Below the pieces are notes generated by a model. It made no database searches and had not been told where the DNA came from. It worked only from the letters and a program-made list of their open reading frames with translations. A program made the position numbers and the translations under genes. A stretch of DNA of 64,000 nucleotides from positions 276,704-340,703 of the forward strand of contig LSRX01000472.1 in NCBI GenBank assembly GCA_001939145.1, read 5' to 3'. The stretch comes from Symbiodinium microadriaticum (Eukaryota > Sar > Dinophyceae > Suessiales > Symbiodiniaceae). This document shows positions 33,501 to 45,325 of the stretch, one piece after another. Within the stretch, counting starts at the first letter, position 1. Each line of letters starts with the position of its first letter.

Positions 33501-34860
33501 ACCTAGCATGTCCAGAGGCTCCACGGTCTTTGTGGTGCTTCGGGGTTTAGGCTTACGAGTCTCGGGTCATCAGGCCAAGCTCCTACGACAACGACAGCAA
33601 AAACCCAGAAAATTGGAACATTGTCCTCACGCCCGGAGGTAAAGCATTGGGAATCCCAGCACTACAATCATCCTAAATCCATCTTCCAACCTTCTGCTCT
33701 TCGCTTTCACCGCCAGGGCTACTGTACCCAAGTTCCAGCACAGAGTTTCTGCGAGGTGCTGGCTCGTGGGTCACCGCAGAGTCGCCAATGCGCAAGGTGG
33801 CATGGCACCTCGATGGAGGCATTAATAATAGATCTTATATATGATAGGTATTGTATATTACATTTTACTTACATATTCAATATTTTCGTATATCAAATTA
33901 ACACTGTTACAGTATGTATCATATTGTATTATATGTTGAATGTCTTTTGTGTAGTAATATTACATACTGTATGCAAGAAAAGTTCGAAGTCAAATGTTGA
34001 ATTGGCGAAGTGCTTGCAGCACGTGGCATGGTCTGTCATGAGCATCGGCATGTCTCTCCAGCTTCTTTCTTGACAAAAACTCAACACAAAGAATAAAGCG
34101 ACTGGGAAGTTGGGTGTAAGACTGTCAAGGATATTTCTCGCGCAAACTACAAGTAGCTCGGTGCAACGTATCAACATCTTTCAGCCAAAAGTGCTGCACC
34201 CAAGGTACAGCCAGTAGAGCGGCATTTTGATGACAATGTAGCCAGTGTGGTGCCAGATGAACCAGGCGTCTGCACTTGCATGCAGGAACCACCACCAAAT
34301 CCAGATCATCCTTACCATGTAACATGCTCGGCAGCTGCGATGGGGATACTACTCCTTGTCAAGTGTTTTCATCCTTCGAACGCTCGCTTCACACTGGGCT
34401 TCACCCAGCCAGAAACTAAATTGTTCTAAAATGCCGAATATTGCTGAACTATGTCTCCGGAGCCATGCAAAAATGGTTACACTCAGAGCGTGAGAATTCT
34501 TGCCGCCTCGCTGCACATGAGCACAAATCGCGGTGCCCCAGCTGCAGGCAGTGTGTTCTTGGTCGAACTCTTGCGACGGTGCAAAGCCTAGGGTCTGCAG
34601 CTGGTTCAGTTCCTCCGACAATCCGATAATCTATTGTTGCGGCTAACAGCTACTGCAGCAAAAGTGCCATTGGCCCGCAGCTGCTGTTCGATGTACCGCC
34701 TGGCTGCAAGTCATCTGCAATGTGGCTGTCTTCATGGCTGACTTGGCTCCAATCGTGGCCGGAGACACATGTGGGCCAAACCCCAGGGCACTGCATAGCG
34801 TCCCGGCGCAGCTTCAATCAGCGCGGCCACCTCAGCTGAGCAGGGTCTCAGAGATGCCCG
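33500..34860 (-). other. Possible exons, otherwise AT-richer spacer
   Basis: Bases 33830-33970 are AT-rich and hold nothing I recognise. On the minus strand, pieces near 34835-34730 (AEVAALIEAAPGRYAVPWGL), 34722-34625 (RRYIEQQLRANGTFAAVAVS) and 34460-34349 (ILEQFSFWLGEAQCEASVRR) look protein-like. The second follows GCCAG|G. Family unknown. Confidence 0.3.
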
Positions 34861-34902
34861 AAGTTCATCATATAGTATAAAGTATAGTGTGTATATGTAT
34901 GT

Positions 34903-36566
34903 ATATATTATATTATATTATATTCTATTCTATTCTATTCTATTCTATTATATTATATTATATTATATTATATTATATTATATTATATTATATTATATTA
35001 TATTATATTATATTATATTATATTATATTATATTATATTATATTATATTATATTATATTATATTATATTATATTATATTATATTATATTATATTATATTA
35101 TATTATATTATATTATATTATATTATATTATATTATATTATATTATATTATATTATATTATATTATATTATATTATATTATATTATATTATATTATATTA
35201 TATTATATTATATTATATTATATTATATTATATTATATTATATTATATTATATTATATTATATTATATTATATTATATTATATTATATTATATTATATTA
35301 TATTATATTATATTATATTATATTATATTATATTATATTATATTATATTATATTATATTATATTATATTATATTATATTATATTATATTATATTATATTA
35401 TATTATATTATATTATATTATATTATATTATATTATATTATATTATATTATATTATATTATATTATATTATATTATATTATATTATATTATATTATATTA
35501 TATTATATTATATTATATTATATTATATTATATTATATTATATTATATTATATTATATTATATTATATTATATTATATTATATTATATTATATTATATTA
35601 TATTATATTATATTATATTATATTATATTATATTATATTATATTATATTATATTATATTATATTATATTATATTATATTATATTATATTATATTATATTA
35701 TATTATATTATATTATATTATATTATATTATATTATATTATATTATATTATATTATATTATATTATATTATATTATATTATATTATATTATATTATATTA
35801 TATTATATTATATTATATTATATTATATTATATTATATTATATTATATTATATTATATTATATTATATTATATTATATTATATTATATTATATTATATTA
35901 TATTATATTATATTATATTATATTATATTATATTATATTATATTATATTATATTATATTATATTATATTATATTATATTATATTATATTATATTATATTA
36001 TATTATATTATATTATATTATATTATATTATATTATATTATATTATATTATATTATATTATATTATATTATATTATATTATATTATATTATATTATATTA
36101 TATTATATTATATTATATTATATTATATTATATTATATTATATTATATTATATTATATTATATTATATTATATTATATTATATTATATTATATTATATTA
36201 TATTATATTATATTATATTATATTATATTATATTATATTATATTATATTATATTATATTATATTATATTATATTATATTATATTATATTATATTATATTA
36301 TATTATATTATATTATATTATATTATATTATATTATATTATATTATATTATATTATATTATATTATATTATATTATATTATATTATATTATATTATATTA
36401 TATTATATTATATTATATTATATTATATTATATTATATTATATTATATTATATTATATTATATTATATTATATTATATTATAGTATATTATATTATATTA
36501 TATTATATTATAGTATATTATATTATAGTATATTAATTATATTAATTATATATATATATATATAGT
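34903..36566. repeat. TATTA pentanucleotide array, about 1.6 kb
   Basis: Five TATTC units (34921-34945) lead into TATTA units that I read without interruption to about 36480, roughly 307 copies. TAGTA variants and TATATA follow. The open frames of Ile, Leu and Tyr here are repeat artefacts. Confidence 0.97.
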
Positions 36567-36892
36567 ATATGATCCAAGCAGCAAGGCGGTCAGCCCTGGG
36601 GTCGTAGCGGTGAAGGCTTGCCATGAAGAGTGCTGTCTCCACCACGCTGGTGGAGTCGGTGCACTCGAAACGCGGAGTCTCCGCTGATGGACGCCTTTTT
36701 TCACAGCTTCTCCAGGCGGAAAATTTAGGGGGGGGGAGCTGAGCCGAGCTGAGCCTTCAGACAGGGCGCATTGGCTCTGGCTGCAGAGCCAAGGGCTGCC
36801 ATCCCAGCATCTTGCACATCTTGTTGCTCACGGCCAGCGGCACCCGAAACCAAATGATCCAGCACCTGCAAGTGCCCGGCACCAACAAAAAC

Positions 36893-37674
36893 CTAGCCAG
36901 AACCAGTCATACTTTGGTCCCTAGTTCTCCCTAGCTTGGCATTCCAGACTTCAACTTCTTCTTTCTCTGCTTTGCTTTGACCTCTGGGCCTCGGACAGCT
37001 CCAGGAACGCCCCAGAGGGAGATGCGTGGCGAAGGGAGGGCGTGAAGCGCCAAGTCGGGTAAGCAGGATCATCCTCGGTCTTGTTGCCATGGCATTCCAG
37101 AATTTCAGGAGTCGTGCAGCCATAAAAGAACCGACCAGATGCTGTCGCATGAACTAGCCAGGCGGATGCCTTCCTTCCAGTCGGACCTAGCGGCTGTGCA
37201 CCCTGGCGGTGGGCCCTCGTGATAGACTGCGTCGAACTGGTGAAATCGAGTGCTTCTGAGCGTGGCATCGAAGAAGCTCTTGGCCGCCACGTGCACCATG
37301 GGCATTAACACCTGTCCGCACTTCACTGGCTACTGGGACTGGGACGACAACAACAAGACAGAAGTCCCATGCTTATGGCGTCCTGTACAGGGTCGCCGCA
37401 CTTGCTTTGCACAACTTTGCACTCTCTTTGCATGCAGCCGCAACAGCCACTGATAAGATGTCAGGGGTGAGGGGAGGGCAACACATAACTTTCCATTCTT
37501 GGACCGGGCTGCCACCACAGTCGGCCCCTTCACAAAGATGCGCTCGTTGATGACCACACCACGTGAGGACAGCCGGAAGAAGCGACTCCGGACCTGGATC
37601 AGGGAATGTGGCCAGCTAGGGGGCATGTGTACAGAACCAACGGCTCTGCACATCTGCTTGCATCTGACAGACAC
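36893..37674 (-). CDS. Putative spliced gene, unrecognised protein
   Basis: An exon starts at about 37593 after GATCCAG and reads VRSRFFRLSSRGVVINERIF then VKGPTVVAARSKNGK. A second starts at 37311 after GGACAG and reads VLMPMVHVAAKSFFDATLRS then TRFHQFDAVYHE. A third near 37160-37060 reads GRFFYGCTTPEILECHGNKT. Acceptors have AG|G as in the helicase. I do not recognise the protein; exon ends on the donor side are uncertain. Confidence 0.42.
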
Positions 37675-38469
37675 TTATCTCTATGTCGGATGGGCACCAA
37701 AAACTAGAAGCAAGCCCAAAGTGAGATGGTCCGAATTGCAAGCAAGCAGCAGATGCCATTCGCTTCGGCCGGAGTCCCTGGAGCAAGGAAACATGCTAAT
37801 GTAGCAGGCCCGGCAGGGGGTAACTGGACATACCTTTTCAAGACTCTGCCTGCCCTCCAGGCAGTGGCTCGCCGAGGCCGCCAGGAGAAGCCTCCTACAA
37901 GCAATGCCGACCCATGCATCCTGCCATCCAAGAAAGGGCGAAGAGGGCGAGGCTTCAGCAAGCGGTGCTCATGTGCCTGCTTTGTGCTCCTATCTCGTAA
38001 AACGCAGATCCATCGCAGCATGTTTATTGGGACTGCTGGGACTTACTGGATCTCACTAAACCCTCTTGTCTCTCATGCGTGGCTCTTGCGGCATGACTTC
38101 CAGCGCTGTCTTGACAGATGACTGCCTCCGCATTTACGAAGGAAACACAAGGCAGACGTCTTCATCGGAGCAACCAGCAACTGCATGTTCTGCGAGGAAC
38201 GCATGCCTGAAACGGACTTGGCCGAGAGAATCCCCGCACGATGACGCGAAGCATGTCCTCGTGGCATTGCACGGAACAAGCGCAAAGATCGCGCACCGGA
38301 TCTTAAAATTCGTGCTTCTATCCATTTAAGATGCAGTTGAACAGAAACAGCGACGGCAACGGCAATGACACGATGACCGGTTTGCGCTACCACAACAGCA
38401 GCAACGGCAACAACAACTACCACCGCAACAGCCACAGGCACAGGCACAGCCACAACAACAATAATCACC

Positions 38470-38578
38470 GCCGCCACCACCACCACCACCACCACCACAA
38501 CCACAAGCATCACCCGTACCGGCTTATAGCTCATGGGCTTGTCGTAGTGTTTGCAAACGCACACACACACATATGCAC

Positions 38579-38625
<47 letters not shown>
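38470..38625. repeat. CAC, CA and GA simple repeats
   Basis: CACCACCAC tract at about 38475-38497, ACACACAC at about 38558-38570, and GAGAGA at 38585-38622. Confidence 0.9.
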
Positions 38626-38760
38626 GTGCGAGGGCGAGGGCATAGGCTAAGGCACGTACTGCGCCTTAAGGTGCAAATGGCATCCTCATGCCTTCGCCTT
38701 TACTATTCAGGCACTGCAGGTGGACGTCTGGGCTCCACACGACACAAGCAGCTCACCTGA

Positions 38761-38776
38761 CCCTAAACCCTAAACC
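38761..38776. repeat. Telomere-type motif CCCTAAA
   Basis: Two CCCTAAA units in tandem at an internal position. Confidence 0.75.
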
Positions 38777-39671
38777 GTTGGAAGTCTGGGATTGGCTCCT
38801 GGAAGAGTGGCGACTGGACATCGAGGCCCGCCCGAAGTAAAGCATTGCAACAGATTGTTATGTCCTGGCATGGCAATCGAAAAATCAGTCTGGGTCCGGT
38901 GGGCAACCTACTTTCTGGCTGCAACCCACATGCTCCACGTCAAAAGCTCTAGACGTCGCCGGTACATCGATTAGAAGCATCCGGGCAGCCTGTCGTCACA
39001 AGCAGTAGTAGTCGGAAGGCAGCTACATCGGCTTGACGTGGATGTAGAGATGCATGGTTGCGACTGCATTGCAAGACAAATCACGCCGGCCAGACTCTTG
39101 AAGTGGATGGCCTCGTGGCAGATGGCCAATGGCCAACATTCCAGTAACATTCTCTGCTATGGGCAAGGTGGTGCATGACTTTTCCAAGGCAGATGCAACA
39201 GCACAGCCTGCCGGTCAAGCTTCTTTTCCTCGCTGGCCTCTTGAAGTCATCTATCGTCCTCTGCATGCCTCTCTGTCCCTACCATAAATGCAATGTACCA
39301 TGGATGCGCGGCAGCTCATTCTCCATAACTGCGCGTGCTGAACCTTGACGTTCAGGAAAGCCCCTCTATGCACGCGGCTCGCAGAATGGGCCAAGTGAGA
39401 GGCAGTATTTGCCGACCACCCCACCTTAGCAGCTCCAAAGAAGTGCAGGAGCGGCTAGAAAATGCTAGAAAGAGTGACAGCGACGTGTCTCCGTAGCCGG
39501 AGTGAGCAGGCATTCACTCCAGTAGGCGTCACATCTCCAAGCAGCCGAGTATGCAACCACGTCGCATTGCACGAATCCAGGCTCGAATCCAGTGCGAACA
39601 AAGGAGAGCGGGCACTGCACCAGATCGATGTCAGGGCACATCCAGAGCTTGTCTCCGGCCACTTGACCCTG

Positions 39672-39770
39672 ACAGGTTCGTATCCCTCGTCCATGCCCAA
39701 AAGCATCAGCAGTAGAACTACTGGCATAACAAACAGCCCGACTATGGCTACTATTGCTGCTGATACTCCC
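39672..39770 (-). CDS. Candidate transmembrane exon
   Basis: After an AAG|G acceptor the minus strand encodes about 30 residues dominated by a hydrophobic stretch (GVSAAIVAIVGLFVMPVVLL then LMLLGMDEGYEPVR), ending near a GT donor. It would be a single membrane-spanning helix. Flanking exons were not found, and the adjacent Leu-rich open frame is microsatellite. Confidence 0.3.
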
Positions 39771-39785
39771 TTCGTGGTCGCGTCG

Positions 39786-39871
39786 TCATGGTGCTGGTAG
39801 TGGAGTAGCAGGAGCAGTAGCAGTAGTGGTTGTAGTAGTTGTCGTCGTCGCCGTAGTAGTAGTAGCAGCAG

Positions 39872-39919
<48 letters not shown>

Positions 39920-40240
39920 CAGGAGCATGAGCAGGATCAGGAGCCGTAGCAGTAGCAGTAGCAGTAGCAGTAGCAGTCGCAAGCAGCAGCACAGGAGTAA
40001 TAGTAGTAGCAGCAGCAGCAGCAGCAGCAGGAGGAGGAGGAGTAGTAGTAGTAATAATAATAATAACGATAATAATAATAATAATTAATATTTTTCAATC
40101 CGATTGAACTCTGCGAGCGGGCTCCACGCATGGCGGGCATACTATGATAACAATAATGATAAGAACAGCAACAAAAACACCAACAATAAGAGTAATAGCA
40201 GTAGCAATGATAATAGTAGTCGTCGTCGTCGTCGTGGTTG
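39786..40240. repeat. AGC/AGT/AAT compound trinucleotide repeats
   Basis: Long AGC runs (39868-39915 and 40008-40030), AGTAGC runs, and AATAAT near 40050-40085, then degenerate ACA/ATA/GTC units to 40240. Confidence 0.93.
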
Positions 40241-42866
40241 CTGGTGTTGCAGAAGGAGCTTTGGCAGCTTGATGATGATTGGGGCCGTGGTGGTACCGGT
40301 TGAAGTTATCCTTGAAGGCGCAGTATGGGGAGGTGGGGAAGAATGCGAGAAGCATATCCTTCACGTGTGGTACAGTACCCGAAGTAGCGAGGCCTTGCAG
40401 TCCACGGCGCTGGCCAAGCCCCAGACTGCCAGTAAGCACAAGGCACGCTGCAGTCCACGCCGTGCCATGGAAGGCCTGTCTTAGGGAGCCTCGAGCCCCT
40501 GCGTTCCTGACGGAAGCAGCTGCAGCGACGGCTATGAAGTGCCAAGGCCACATCAGACCGATTGAGAGGGCACCGTGTCACGAATCGCCTAAATTGCCGA
40601 CAAACCGGCCGCGCGAGGGGTTTGGGGCAGTGACTGAGGCAGCAGACTGGATCAAGAAGTATCAACAAGCGTTAAGCCGATTGTTGCTGCTGAGGCCCAG
40701 GCAAATCGTGGCTCCAGCAGATGAGAGCGTCCACACGACGAGCTGAGTGAAATGGCCAGTGAGGATTCTGAGGGAGACGCTTAAGCAAGCAGCTGCAAGA
40801 AGCATTCTGAGGGAATCGTCACTTGAAGCTCTGGCTGATTCAGGCAGGGTTCACTGCCTCAAGCGCGTGCATGACTGGCTCTTTCAGCTCCAAGGAGCTG
40901 GCCCATCGCAGTGAGAAAGGCGGAGTCCACGAGGGCAACTTGGACGCTGCTGTGAAGGAGTGCCTTGACCAGAGGCCCCGCACTGCAGTGGGGAAGGCGA
41001 GCTTCGAGTCGTGAGATGCACTAAGATAACAGTATAATATACTATACCTGTACTATAGTATACTATGATATACTCGTATGCATATGAGATGCTGGGCCAC
41101 CGGGCTGTTACATCCCTCAGTCGAAGCATGGGAGCCACGGCTCGGGCACGCAACCGAACCTCGGCAGGCCAGCTGCAAGTTGCAGGAAGCTATACAAAGT
41201 AGCCCAATCCACTAACTCAAAAAACACTCTAGCATGTCCTAAGCAGATGTCCCAGTTGCACGGTCCGCTGTCTTCTGGGCTCTGCACTGCTTGCCAGAAG
41301 AAAGGGTCGCACAGTCCGTGCGTAGCAGCCCAATGCGCCTGGCTTCGAAAGGCAGCCGTGCGTCACTGATGCAGGATTTGCTTGACAGACGGAGCCAGGA
41401 CTAGGGCACGCCATGCTGTTGCAGACATTTCTTGCCAATTCCGACGAACTGAATACCTTCTTGCCCAACTGCACGCCGTCGAGCTTGAAGGGATGTGGCG
41501 AGAATGCCTCGACAAGCAGCACGCTGCCTATGTGTTTTGAACATGCCTGCAGAAAGAAAGGCGCGCCACACCGCAAAATGCTTGCTGGGAAGCAGGCTTC
41601 GGCAGCCGCAACATCCTCCGAGCCAAGATATTCCGACTGTGACGTTTGACTCAGAGTTTGCTTTGTCACCTCCGAGGGAGAAAAAAAAAGGAGAAGCTTG
41701 CTCGCGTGCCGCAACCCTTCTGAAGAATCGAGGGTCCTGCTCGCCTTTACAGCTCCCAGGATCTAAGTTCGGTAGCTCTCCAAGCTCCAAAGGGACTAGA
41801 ACCGTTGGTCCGACGGTCTATGCGAAACTCTGTCGGGTCCTGTCTCCATGGTGCCAACTCGAGGGGCACGTGCCGGCCGACCTCGGGTTTCGAGCTTCCC
41901 AGCGTAGCCGTCTGCAGCGACATCGTCATGCAACAGTGTCACATAGTGTCACAGCGACTCCTCTACGGTTGCTGACCGTGCAGCAGCGCTGCATGAAGTC
42001 GTGTGCCCACGTAGCGGAGTGCCCTAAAATTTGCTCGGAACAAGGACATACCGGCCCTGTAAAAGCAGCATGGCCGGGCATGCATGTGGATCTGCACCCC
42101 TGAGTCACGTACCTCGCTGAAGGTGCCGCACCGTTCGACCCCGCTTCACGGAATACCATAACTGACGCTACAAGCGGACACAATCTGGAAACTTGGAGCC
42201 CAACTCGCGTACTCCGCGAGCGGATCATGTGGCATTGCCATTGTAGGATACGGTGCACACTATCGATCGCTTTTGGGATGGACTGGGCTGGGCTGCCGAG
42301 ACTCGTGCACAGTGTCGACAGATGTAGCTATCAGAACAAAAGATTCTCGCAGCTGGCTGCAAGGCCGCCCTGACTGTATGATGCAGATTGTCTGGAAGTT
42401 GGGTGATTTGTTTCATGCAGTGAGACTAAAGCCAAGAATATTGGCAGCAGGCTTGGCAACAACAAAGGCATGCCGGATCAAGCGAGATTCCTGTCAAACC
42501 TGTGGTGGTGCCACTACGCACTTCTACATGCATCAATCGAGGTGGGCAGCTGGCTCCTTTTGTCACTCGATCGTCTTTCTCGATGCCGTCCTGCTGCTTC
42601 ATTGCGAGGCGTGTGCCTTGGAGGTACAATGACGAGAAAATTCCAGCGGCACTGATTCTGAGGCTTTGAGATGTTCGGGACTGCGACCAGCCGAGACAGT
42701 GCTCCGTTTTGGCCACACGATGCTGAGACGAGTCGGTCCTGCAGAGTTTGTCTCTGCACGAAACCGACAGCTAGGCTAGGACTAGGATCCTCAAGGAGAC
42801 GACGGCCGAAGGCACTCAACTCTTGTGAGTGCGTTTCATTGAGTCCCCATGGCCCATGGTTCGTTT
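40241..42866. other. No gene I can support
   Basis: Several overlapping minus-strand frames near 41230-41790 and 42430-42820 are open, but neighbouring frames compete equally and no motif is recognised. Bases 41030-41085 are AT-rich. Confidence 0.4.
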
Positions 42867-44177
42867 CTAGGCTGTTAGCTGAAGGTTCATCAGACCAGCA
42901 AGCTTCAGCAACAAACTATTCAACTCGTTGTCTTCGTTACGGGTTATCCGTTCGAAGAAAATGATCGAGCTCGCAAGCTTTGGCTCGTCGAACCCACCAA
43001 TCACTGACCGAGCTGCCTTCCCGGCGATGAGGTGCTCACAGACGGCAGAGAGGATAGCGAAGTAATTGCTGCGCAAATCTACGCCATCAGCCTCATAGTT
43101 GAGGTATGCCTTGCCCTCTTGATCAGACCTGATCGCATACTTGCGGTTCGTGCTACTCCCATGCTCGATGTTGTTCTTCATGTATGGCGGCGACGGAATG
43201 ACGAACCACATCCAGCAGGAGGACTTTCGGCCAGCCTGGATCTCTTGCAAGGCCCGGCTAAAGGTCCCGTTTTCACTCTGCGCGTCGACGAAGCGGTAGA
43301 GGTTGAAAGGGTCGCCACTCCGCCGCGGCGCGCTCTGCGACCGCGCCCGTGCTTTGGGCTTGGGGCCGGCCAGTGGCGAGTCTGGTGAGTTGTGCATTTG
43401 GGGTGAGGGTGACCTCGATGACTGGAAGCGCAGGCTCTTCATGCCGCGCTTCGAAGGTGCAGGTGGAGAAGTTTCTGTCGCTAGTCCAAAGGTCGGGTTG
43501 CTGTGGCGGCGCTCCGTGCCCACAGGCTTTGCAGAGGCTGTGGGGCTGGTCTGTCGGCAACCTTTGACTGCACCTCCTGGTGGGCTTCTGGCAGAGTCCC
43601 TGTTGACACTGCGTGGGCCCACTGAAGATGGATCTGCTGGTAAAGCAATGGACGGGTTGCTGTGGCGACGCTCACCCACAGGCCTTGTGCAAATACTCGG
43701 GCTGACCTGCCGGCACCCTTTGACCGCACCTCTTGGTGGGCTTTTGGCAGTATCCCTGTTCGCACTGCGTGGGCCCACGGGAGAAGTCGGATCTGTCGGC
43801 AGGTTGAAGGTCGGATTGCTGTTGCGGCGTTCTGTGCCAACGGGCTTTACGCAGGCAGTGGGGCTGGCCTGATGGCATCCTTTCACTGAACCTCGAGGTG
43901 GGCTTTTTCTGGCAGTGTCCACACACTTTGGGCTAGAGCTCATCTGGCCCAAAAGCGCCTGGGCGGGCGCGGTGACGTGCCGCCGATTTGCCCGAAGTGC
44001 CACAACACTCGGAGCATGGCTCAAAGGAAGCAGTTTTCGGCTCGGTGTGGGAACGCTCTCCAGGACGGGCTGCGTCTCCTTCGAGTCAGCGTTGGAGGCG
44101 TCCATGTCCACTGTAACTTTGGTAAACCTCTCAAACAAAGGTTCGAACCTTGCAGTGGTAATCACCACATCAGCCAT
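42867..44177 (-). CDS. DUF1810-domain protein with N-terminal tandem repeats
   Basis: Open frame of 436 codons from ATG 44177. Residues about 289-412 match DUF1810: DPFNLYRFVDAQ, LQEIQAGRKSSCWMWFVIP, RKYAIRSDQEGKAYLNYEA and DEPKLASSIIFFERI follow the family pattern (RFVxAQ, L..GRK.SHWMWF..P, .YAI....EA.AYL, D..KL.SS...F). In bacteria this domain is usually the whole protein of about 150 residues; its biochemical role is not settled as far as I know. Residues 92-235 hold three copies of a roughly 52-residue unit (SPPRGAVKGC, SP.....KPVGTERRHSNP, VGPRS.NRD.A), Ser/Pro/Lys-rich and probably disordered. A possible splice acceptor (ACTGCAAG|GTTC) lies just inside the ORF, so the first few codons may be intron. 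It is the last of four minus-strand genes linked to ADP-ribose themes. Confidence 0.85.
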   Translation of the reverse strand: MADVVITTARFEPLFERFTKVTVDMDASNADSKETQPVLESVPTPSRKLLPLSHAPSVVALRANRRHVTAPAQALLGQMSSSPKCVDTARKSPPRGSVKGCHQASPTACVKPVGTERRNSNPTFNLPTDPTSPVGPRSANRDTAKSPPRGAVKGCRQVSPSICTRPVGERRHSNPSIALPADPSSVGPRSVNRDSARSPPGGAVKGCRQTSPTASAKPVGTERRHSNPTFGLATETSPPAPSKRGMKSLRFQSSRSPSPQMHNSPDSPLAGPKPKARARSQSAPRRSGDPFNLYRFVDAQSENGTFSRALQEIQAGRKSSCWMWFVIPSPPYMKNNIEHGSSTNRKYAIRSDQEGKAYLNYEADGVDLRSNYFAILSAVCEHLIAGKAARSVIGGFDEPKLASSIIFFERITRNEDNELNSLLLKLAGLMNLQLTA

Positions 44178-44279
44178 GCTTGAGCCAGCTCAGGCTGTCA
44201 AGACGGTCCTGTACTTTTCGCTTCTCTCTTTGGTCTGAGTCTGGCTCTTCATGGCAAGGCCGCAAGAAGAAAGAGCCCG

Positions 44280-44500
44280 GGTTATCCTCATAATATCAGT
44301 ATTGACCATATAATGATAATTAGTACAAATATTAACAATAGCCATACTGGTAATAAAATCATCATAATCACCGTCATCATCATAACCAATACGCATCCTC
44401 ATACGCAAACTATCACTAGTACGAACACCAATACCAATACTGATATGAATGCTAATGACTATGATACTAATGACAACAGCGATAATGGTCCAATGGTCTT
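44280..44500. repeat. Low-complexity ATA/ATC-rich tract
   Basis: Irregular AATAAT, ATCATC and AATACC units; open frames here are repeat-derived. Confidence 0.7.
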
Positions 44501-45325
44501 ACTTGTAGTGATGATAGTGACAACGATAATCGCCTGGCGTGTCTGGCCATGGCCTTGGCTGAGGCCTCGGGCAGAGCTCCTTGAGGCGAAGCTTGGAATG
44601 GCCCACCAGGCCCGAGCGCAGGTGCGGGCACCCGTGACGCCTCGCAAGCTCTGTGTGCCATTGAGCTGGCGAAATTGAGGGAAGATCTAGAGGCAAAGTC
44701 TCAAATCGAGCTGTAGTGTTGATCAGAGTCGATGATTGTTGATGGGAATGCCGGGGATTGGGGGAGATACATTTTCAGAGACACAATGCCTGGACCTGCA
44801 TCCACACAGGCACACCAATACCTGCAAATCGAAACGCCATTAACATTTTTTGGTGGCGAGCTTGTCTGGAAAAGCTGGTCGGCGAATCTTGCCGACAGGC
44901 TTGACGTGTGGCTTGCCCGAGCATCATACAGCGATAACCTGACCAACCTAACATGAAGCGCTGGTAGATGCTAGTAGCGGACCAACAAACGCCGAAGCTC
45001 CAGGCCTGAGATGTGTAGATGATTCAGAAGCACGTCCAATCTTGTGTGGACACATGATGGTCAATTTAACTACGCGTCATGGGAAGCTTCAATCATTAGC
45101 CTATCTGCCTTCGTGAAAAACAGTTGTTGAGAGCTTTGTCTAAAGCCTCGAAACTGTCGGTCGAAGGACCTGTCGTTCCCAACGAGTACCAGTACGAGAT
45201 TGTGGCCAAACTTCCTCTGGGGATTCTGGTAAAACATACAGTACCTGCAGTAGCACGACTTGGGGAATGACAGTACGTAAATCAGCGAACTGGATCAGGA
45301 GCCTGTTTTACAGGCGTGCTCCCAT

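Larger units (their letters stand above)
37700..39450. other. No clear gene; simple repeats
   Basis: Contains CAC/CA/GA simple repeats (38470-38625) and a CCCTAAACCCTAAACC telomere-type motif (38761-38776). Open frames are short or repeat-derived. Confidence 0.5.

Noticed and set aside
34887-36565. Open frames of about 550 codons reading ILYYI repeats
   Set aside because: A pentamer without stop codons is open in every phase that avoids TAA/TAG; composition is purely repeat-driven.
39455-39982. Poly-Leu frame suggesting a membrane protein
   Set aside because: The Leu run is AGC/AGT repeat; only the short hydrophobic segment at 39672-39770 was kept, with low confidence.
41229-41790. Two overlapping minus-strand frames with fair composition
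   Set aside because: Neither frame is clearly better, no motif or consistent splice phases; not called.
43303-43872. 189-codon plus-strand frame with internal repeats
   Set aside because: The repeats mirror the tandem repeats of the DUF1810 gene on the other strand.
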